A stretch of DNA of 64,000 nucleotides from Phycisphaeraceae bacterium. Its GTDB lineage: Bacteria; Planctomycetota; Phycisphaerae; Phycisphaerales; UBA1924. Below are positions 59,970 to 64,000 of this stretch, one piece after another. The stretch's first letter is position 1. Every line of letters starts with the position of its first letter. Location: assembly GCA_019636675.1 (NCBI GenBank), contig JAHBXC010000001.1, positions 496,001 through 560,000 on the forward strand. Reading direction: 5' to 3'. Position numbers and translations under genes: made by a program. The notes under the pieces are model-generated. The model was not told the origin of the DNA, ran no database searches, and saw only the letters and a program-made list of their open reading frames with translations.

Positions 59970-60476
59970 ATGACTCACCGCGATTATCACGCCCTCGCCC
60001 AGGCCGCTCGCGACCGCTGCACCGGTGCGCGAGCAGAGCGCATGCGCGCTGTGGTCGACCTGCTCTGGGACGCCCTCCACCCCACCGGCGTCTCCTGGGT
60101 CGGGTTCTACACCCCGATGACCAGCGCCGACTACAGCGAGAACAGCGCATGGCGCGGCGAGGGGATGGTGCTTGGCCCCCGGCGCGACAAGCCCGCGTGT
60201 TCTCCCATCGGCATGCACGGCGCCTGCGGGCAGTCGTTCCTCTCGCGGCGCACCCTCGTCGTGCGCGATGTAAAGGAACTCGGGGAGCATTATGTCGCCT
60301 GCGACCCGCGCGATCAGAGCGAGCTGGTCATCCCCTGCTTCGCGAACGACGGCGCGTGCTGGGGCGTGCTCGATCTCGATTCGTTCGACATCGGCTCGTT
60401 CACCGACAACGACGCGCGCGGCATGGTGTCGGTGCTCGAAGCGGCCGGGCTAACCCGACGCGACGCGGCGGTCTGA
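59970..60476 (+). CDS. msrC: Free methionine-R-sulfoxide reductase (GAF domain)
   Basis: fRMsr reduces free methionine-R-sulfoxide using three cysteines in a GAF fold. The 168-residue protein keeps all three: ACSPIGMHGACGQSFLSRRT gives two and VACDPRDQSELVIPCF the third. WVGFYTPM and VLDLDSFDIGSFTDND match the GAF core. E. coli YebR has the same arrangement. This would repair oxidised free methionine. The stop directly abuts the convergent CbpA-like gene. Confidence 0.92.
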   Translation: MTHRDYHALAQAARDRCTGARAERMRAVVDLLWDALHPTGVSWVGFYTPMTSADYSENSAWRGEGMVLGPRRDKPACSPIGMHGACGQSFLSRRTLVVRDVKELGEHYVACDPRDQSELVIPCFANDGACWGVLDLDSFDIGSFTDNDARGMVSVLEAAGLTRRDAAV

Positions 60477-61454
60477 TTACTCCTCGCGCGCCGGGTGGCC
60501 GATGCGCTCGCCGATCTCGCGCAGGAGCGTCGCGTCCCGCTCGTCGAGCTCCTTCGGGGGCACGATCTTCACGATCGCGTAGAAATCACCGGCGGCGCCC
60601 TTCGCGTCGGAGACGCCCTTGCCCTTCACGCGCAGCTTCGCGCCGCTGGGTGTTCCCGGAGGGATCGTGAGCCCCACGACGCCCGAGGGGGTGCGCACAT
60701 CGACCTTCGCGCCGAGCGTCGCTTCGACGATCGACAGGGGCAACGGCGCGTGCAGGTCCATCCCGTGGCGCTCGTAGGAGGGGTGCGGCGCGACGCGGAT
60801 CTGCAGGAGCAGATCACCCGGGGGCGCGGAGCCGACACGCTCGCCCTTGCCTCGCAAACGCAGCTTCGCGCCGTCGGCGACGCCCTGGGGGATGGTGACC
60901 TCGATGGTCTCGACATCGCTGCCGCGGGTGAGTTGCAGCGTCCACGCGCCGCCCCGGAGCATGAGGTCGAAGGGGATAGTGATCTCGTGCTCGATGTCGC
61001 GACCCTTGGCCGGGGTGCGCGTGGCGCGACGGGCGCCTCCCGGTGAGTGCCGGCTGCGCCCGTACCCGGAGGGCCGCGCGCCGAAGACCTCTTCGAAGAT
61101 CGAGCCGATGTCCTCAGCGTTGAAGGGATCTGAGTGGGGCGCGCCGCCTGCGTTGGTCCAGGTATAGGTCCCGCCCGGCCACCCTCGGGCCGAGCCCGGA
61201 CCGCCCTGGCCTGCGCCGCCTGACATACCGGCGACATAGGCGTCGTGCCCGACGCGGTCGTAGGTCTTGCGCTTGTCCTCGTCCGAGAGCGTGTCGTAGG
61301 CCTCCTGCACCTTCGCGAACCTGGCGGCGGCGTCGGGGGCCTTGTTCATGTCGGGGTGGAGCTCGCGCGCCAGCTTTCGGTGCGCGCGACGGATGTCGTC
61401 CTTCGTCGCGTCGCGGCTCAGGCCCAGCACTGAATAGAAGTCGTCACGCGCCAT
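60477..61454 (-). CDS. CbpA-like DnaJ family co-chaperone
   Basis: The 325-residue protein begins with a J domain: DDFYSVLGLSRDATKDDIRR with the HPD motif in ARELHPDMNKAPDAAARFAK and VQEAYDTLSDEDKRKTYDRV. A Gly-rich region (about 75-120) follows, then the two C-terminal substrate domains (IPFDLMLRGGAWTLQLTRGS, LRLRGKGERVG, LHAPLPLSIVEATLGAKVDV). There is no zinc-finger domain, as in CbpA rather than DnaJ. It should stimulate DnaK. A GTG/ATG alternative is not needed: ATG at 61454 starts the J domain. Confidence 0.92.
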   Translation of the reverse strand: MARDDFYSVLGLSRDATKDDIRRAHRKLARELHPDMNKAPDAAARFAKVQEAYDTLSDEDKRKTYDRVGHDAYVAGMSGGAGQGGPGSARGWPGGTYTWTNAGGAPHSDPFNAEDIGSIFEEVFGARPSGYGRSRHSPGGARRATRTPAKGRDIEHEITIPFDLMLRGGAWTLQLTRGSDVETIEVTIPQGVADGAKLRLRGKGERVGSAPPGDLLLQIRVAPHPSYERHGMDLHAPLPLSIVEATLGAKVDVRTPSGVVGLTIPPGTPSGAKLRVKGKGVSDAKGAAGDFYAIVKIVPPKELDERDATLLREIGERIGHPAREE

Positions 61455-61489
61455 CTCGGTTCAGCGTACCAGACGCCCGATCCCCCTTC

Positions 61490-62614
61490 TCAGGACTTCT
61501 TCGCCTTGTAGAACGGCATGGGCACGACGTGGGCCGCGAGCGTCGCGCCGCGCCCGGTGTCGATCTCGAGCGCCGTGCCCAGCTCGGCCTGCTGCGCGTC
61601 GACGTACGCCATGCCGATGGGCTTCTCGAGCGTGGGGCTGAGACACGCGCTGGTGACCTCGCCAACGGGCGCGCCCTGGCGCAGGACTTTCATGCCCTGT
61701 CGCGCGCTGCGCTTGCCCTCGATCTCGAGGCCAACGAGCAGGCGCGAGGGCCCGCCGTTCTCGTGGATCTTGACCAGCGCGTCCTGGCCGACGAACTTCT
61801 CCTCGCCGTCGTTCTGGCCCTTGTCGAGCGCGATGGCGAAGTCGAGGCGCGACGAGAGCGCGTCGTGCTCCTCGCCCAGCTCGTGCCCGTAGAGGGGCAT
61901 GCCGGCCTCGAGCCGGAGCGTGTCGCGGGCGGCGAGGCCCGCCGGCTGCAGCACCGCGTTCGGATCGTCCATGTTCACGTCTTTGAGCAGCAGCTTCATC
62001 GCCATGCCGACCGCCATCGCCGGCAGGATGACTTCCACGCCGTCCTCGCCCGTGTAGCCGGTGCGGCTGACGATGAGCTTCATCACCATGAGGTTCTTGA
62101 CGGTGAAGCGGTATCGCTTGAGCGTGGGGATCTCGCGAGAGACGCCGGCGATGAGCTCCATGACCTTCGGGCCCTGCAACGCAACCATCGCGGTCTTCGT
62201 CGTCTTGTCGTCGATGCTGACGGTCAGGTCGCCCTTGACCTGCGCGAAGTGGCCCAGCAGCTTCTCGCGGTTGCTCGCGTTGACGACCAGGAGGAACTCG
62301 TCCTCGTCCATGCGAGAAACGATGATGTCGTCGCGCACGCCGCCTTGCTCGTTGCAGACCATCGAGTAGCGGCACTGGCCCGCCTGCATGTCGCTGATGC
62401 GCCTCGTGCAGAGCTTCTCGAGGAACCGGCGCGCGTGGCGCCCCTTGACCTCGACGCGCCCCATGTGCGAGACATCGAACACGCCCCCGCTCGCGCGCAC
62501 CTGCTGGTGCTCGGCGTGGACGCCCTTGTACATGATGGGCATCTCCCAGCCGGCGAAGTCGACCATCTTGCCGCCGTGATCGACATGGAACTGATAGAGG
62601 GGCGTGCGCTGCAC
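61490..62614 (-). CDS. gcvT: Glycine cleavage system T protein (aminomethyltransferase)
   Basis: GcvT releases ammonia and passes the methylene group of glycine to tetrahydrofolate. The 374-residue protein has TPLYQFHVDHGGKMVDFAGW, EMPIMY, GVFDVSHMGRVEVKGRHARR, CRYSMVCNEQGGVRDDIIVS, VNASNREKLLGHF, ALQGPK, SRTGYTGEDGVEVILPA, AGLAARDTLRLEAGMPLYGH and ALSSRLDFAIALDKG. Start is GTG with an AGGAG site. The other glycine cleavage genes (gcvH, gcvP) are not in the window; lpdA at 22113 could serve as L protein. I saw no glycine riboswitch upstream. Confidence 0.95.
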   Translation of the reverse strand: MQRTPLYQFHVDHGGKMVDFAGWEMPIMYKGVHAEHQQVRASGGVFDVSHMGRVEVKGRHARRFLEKLCTRRISDMQAGQCRYSMVCNEQGGVRDDIIVSRMDEDEFLLVVNASNREKLLGHFAQVKGDLTVSIDDKTTKTAMVALQGPKVMELIAGVSREIPTLKRYRFTVKNLMVMKLIVSRTGYTGEDGVEVILPAMAVGMAMKLLLKDVNMDDPNAVLQPAGLAARDTLRLEAGMPLYGHELGEEHDALSSRLDFAIALDKGQNDGEEKFVGQDALVKIHENGGPSRLLVGLEIEGKRSARQGMKVLRQGAPVGEVTSACLSPTLEKPIGMAYVDAQQAELGTALEIDTGRGATLAAHVVPMPFYKAKKS

Positions 62615-62698
62615 TGGCTGATGCTCCTGCTGGCGTGGGCGAGGTGTGGCGCGAGTCGTCGCGCGAGGGGCGTGATCGTACGCGCGGCGAGCGGGTGG

Positions 62699-63610
62699 TC
62701 AGAGCGGGCGGACGACATCCACCACGCCCGGATCGGGGCAGAGACCCGCCGCCGCTCCGGACTTGAGGAACCGGAGGATGGCGTCCGCCCCTGCGACGCC
62801 CATGTCGACCGTGAGGTCGTTGACATACATGTTGACGAAGCGGTCGGTGCGTTCCTTCGAGATCCCGCGGCCGTAGCCCATCGCGACCTCAAGCCCTGTC
62901 TCGCGCTGCGCCATCGCGTGGGACACCGAGTCACGCAAGACCCCTGCCAGCACGCGCATCGCGTCGTCGCCCAGCGCTGGGCGGAGCCGGTCGGCAAGGT
63001 CTCGCCGGGCCAGGTTCAGCCCCAGCGGCAGCGGCAGCCCGGTCGATTCCTTCCACCACGCGCCCATGTCGTACAGTTCGACCAGGCCCTCATCGCCGAA
63101 GGTGAGCTGGCCCTCGTGGATCACGAGCCCGACATCGGCCTTGCCGCGCACGACCTCGTCGATGATCTCTTCGAACGGGACCACGCGGGTGCGCACGCCC
63201 TCGCCCAGCATCAGCCGGAGCGTCAGGTACGCGCTGGTGCGTGTGCCGGGGATCGCGATCTCGGCGCGCCCGGCGCGAAGGTCGTCGAGCGGGAGCATGT
63301 CGCGCGCGACGAGCTTGGGCCCGTACCCGTCGCCCATGCTGGCGCCGCAGGAAGTGATCGCGTAGCGGTCTCTGGCGTGCGTGTAGGCGTGTGCCGAGCA
63401 GGCGGTGACGTCGAGGTCGCCCGTCTCCGCCGCGCGCTGGTTGAGCGACTCGATGTCGGCGGCGACCGTGGTGAAGCGCAGGCCTCGGGTGTCGATCTGC
63501 GCGTCGCGTCCGCGCTCGGCGTCGCCGAGGGGCCACCACATGAACGCGTCGTCCGGGTCGGGCGAGTGCGCGAGCGTGAGAACGGGGGCGATCGCCGGGT
63601 GCTTGGTCAT
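62699..63610 (-). CDS. mqnD: 1,4-dihydroxy-6-naphthoate synthase (futalosine pathway)
   Basis: MqnD cuts cyclic de-hypoxanthine futalosine in the alternative menaquinone route. The 303-residue protein matches the family: LTLAHSPDPDDAFMWWPLGD at the N-terminus, EIAIPGTRTSAYLTLRLMLG, VGLVIHEGQLTFGDEGLVEL with the conserved His, and WWKESTGLPLPLGLNLARRD. Its SPDPDDAF replaces SPCPNDTF. The related MqnA is less similar in the IHEG and TGLPLPLG segments. It implies menaquinone-based respiration through futalosine. No other mqn gene is in the window. Confidence 0.9.
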   Translation of the reverse strand: MTKHPAIAPVLTLAHSPDPDDAFMWWPLGDAERGRDAQIDTRGLRFTTVAADIESLNQRAAETGDLDVTACSAHAYTHARDRYAITSCGASMGDGYGPKLVARDMLPLDDLRAGRAEIAIPGTRTSAYLTLRLMLGEGVRTRVVPFEEIIDEVVRGKADVGLVIHEGQLTFGDEGLVELYDMGAWWKESTGLPLPLGLNLARRDLADRLRPALGDDAMRVLAGVLRDSVSHAMAQRETGLEVAMGYGRGISKERTDRFVNMYVNDLTVDMGVAGADAILRFLKSGAAAGLCPDPGVVDVVRPL

Positions 63611-63641
63611 CGCGCGAGCATAGCGCGTCCCGGCGCGACGC

Positions 63642-64000
63642 TCAGGTCTGGCCCGAACCCGGTCGCGGGAGGTCCGCTTCCCCGAGCAGGCGGAAGCCCT
63701 TCTTTCGCAGGATCTGCCCGGCGAGCACGTTGTCGTCCACGCAGATCGCGATGGTCGGCTTGCCGTTGCTGCGCAGCAGCACCGGGTACGCGAAGGAGAT
63801 GTTCAATTCCGCCGCGAGCAGACTCAGGCAGAGCCCGGGCAGCGAGTGGTCGGCCCCGAACTCGACGACGAGGAGGTCGAGCTCAGAGAACGCCAGCCGG
63901 CGCGTCCGGAGAATCTCCTTCGCGGTCTTGGAACAGTTGGGGACGATGCGCACGACCGCGTGGTCGGACGCTTCGTGGACGCTGATGGCGCATATCTGGC
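63642..64000 (-). CDS. Tandem ACT-domain protein (5' end outside window)
   Basis: The open frame runs to the window edge without a required start, and a GTG at 63953 would cut the first domain. Visible residues (about 118) show the second half of an ACT-like domain (DHAVVRIVPNCSKTAKEILR) and a complete second one: LLVVEFGADHSLPGLCLSLL, AAELNISFAYPVLLRSNGKP, TIAICVDDNVLAGQILRKKG. ACT domains bind small ligands such as amino acids. Typical stand-alone tandem proteins have about 140 residues, so little is missing. The stop is 31 bases from the mqnD start. Confidence 0.8.
   Translation of the reverse strand, partial: QICAISVHEASDHAVVRIVPNCSKTAKEILRTRRLAFSELDLLVVEFGADHSLPGLCLSLLAAELNISFAYPVLLRSNGKPTIAICVDDNVLAGQILRKKGFRLLGEADLPRPGSGQT

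Noticed and set aside
62615..62698. Possible glycine riboswitch upstream of gcvT
   Set aside because: Only 84 bases are available and no conserved glycine aptamer core was seen; an ordinary AGGAG site precedes the start.

Overview
The window is a GC-rich, gene-dense bacterial chromosome segment. It most resembles a planctomycete of the class Phycisphaerae. This is inferred from protein style, not from a marker gene. The clues are a pseudopilin with an FTLIELL start, two secreted proteins ending in a short PEP-CTERM-like tail (Pro-rich motif, hydrophobic stretch, RRRR), a dockerin-like remnant, many lipoproteins, an ExbB/ExbD/ExbD set, Kdo genes (waaA, kdsB, kdsC) implying an LPS-type outer membrane, and a futalosine-pathway menaquinone gene (mqnD). 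Nothing looks like a prophage, plasmid, transposon or CRISPR array. Most of it is core genome.

Layout. 1-6.3 kb (minus strand): NUDIX hydrolase, site-2 protease, rhomboid protease, tgt, yajC and the start of secD. 6.4-15.2 kb (plus): xseA, xseB, a prepilin peptidase, an OmpA-like lipoprotein, recG, polX and a Fur-like regulator without metal ligands. 15.2-21.9 kb (minus): a tightly overlapping set waaA-thiL-tsaE-yacG-exbB-exbD-exbD, a pseudopilin, and a yqjD/yqjE/yqjK-like trio. 22-28 kb: lpdA, a BshB-type deacetylase, truA, an odd P-loop protein, and a zinc-ribbon membrane protein. 28-33.3 kb: a HAF-repeat secreted protein, a loose intergenic region with a dockerin-like remnant, a DUF2294 protein, sucD, and a MarR-DoxX-SnoaL-like cluster with matching candidate operators. 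33.3-41.4 kb (minus): lipid kinase, acnA, M61 peptidase, and def-fmt-zincin. 41.6-50.4 kb: TPR protein, kdsB, a lipoprotein, a LOG-family protein and a 1385-residue AsmA-like protein. 50.4-64 kb: an intron-bearing tRNA-Arg, HU, class I aldolase, ispE/kdsC, PilZ, DEAD-box helicase, alr, a PEP-CTERM-like protein, tRNA-Val, msrC, a CbpA-like co-chaperone, gcvT, mqnD and an ACT-domain protein running off the end.

The most striking element is the tRNA-Arg(CCU) gene at 50439-50844. Its anticodon loop is interrupted after position 36 by a 332-nt sequence with group I intron core elements, a U at the 5' splice site, a terminal G and a fully complementary internal guide sequence. Other points of interest are an identical-looking C-terminal tail on two unrelated neighbouring intramembrane proteases, a leader hairpin that would bury the ribosome binding site of the yqjD-like operon, matching operators for the MarR/DoxX genes, and a family of small palindromic repeats.

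Genes are packed closely. ATGA or GTGA four-base overlaps are common, and six of eight convergent gene pairs end within 4 bases of each other or overlap. Intrinsic terminators are few but clear where present.
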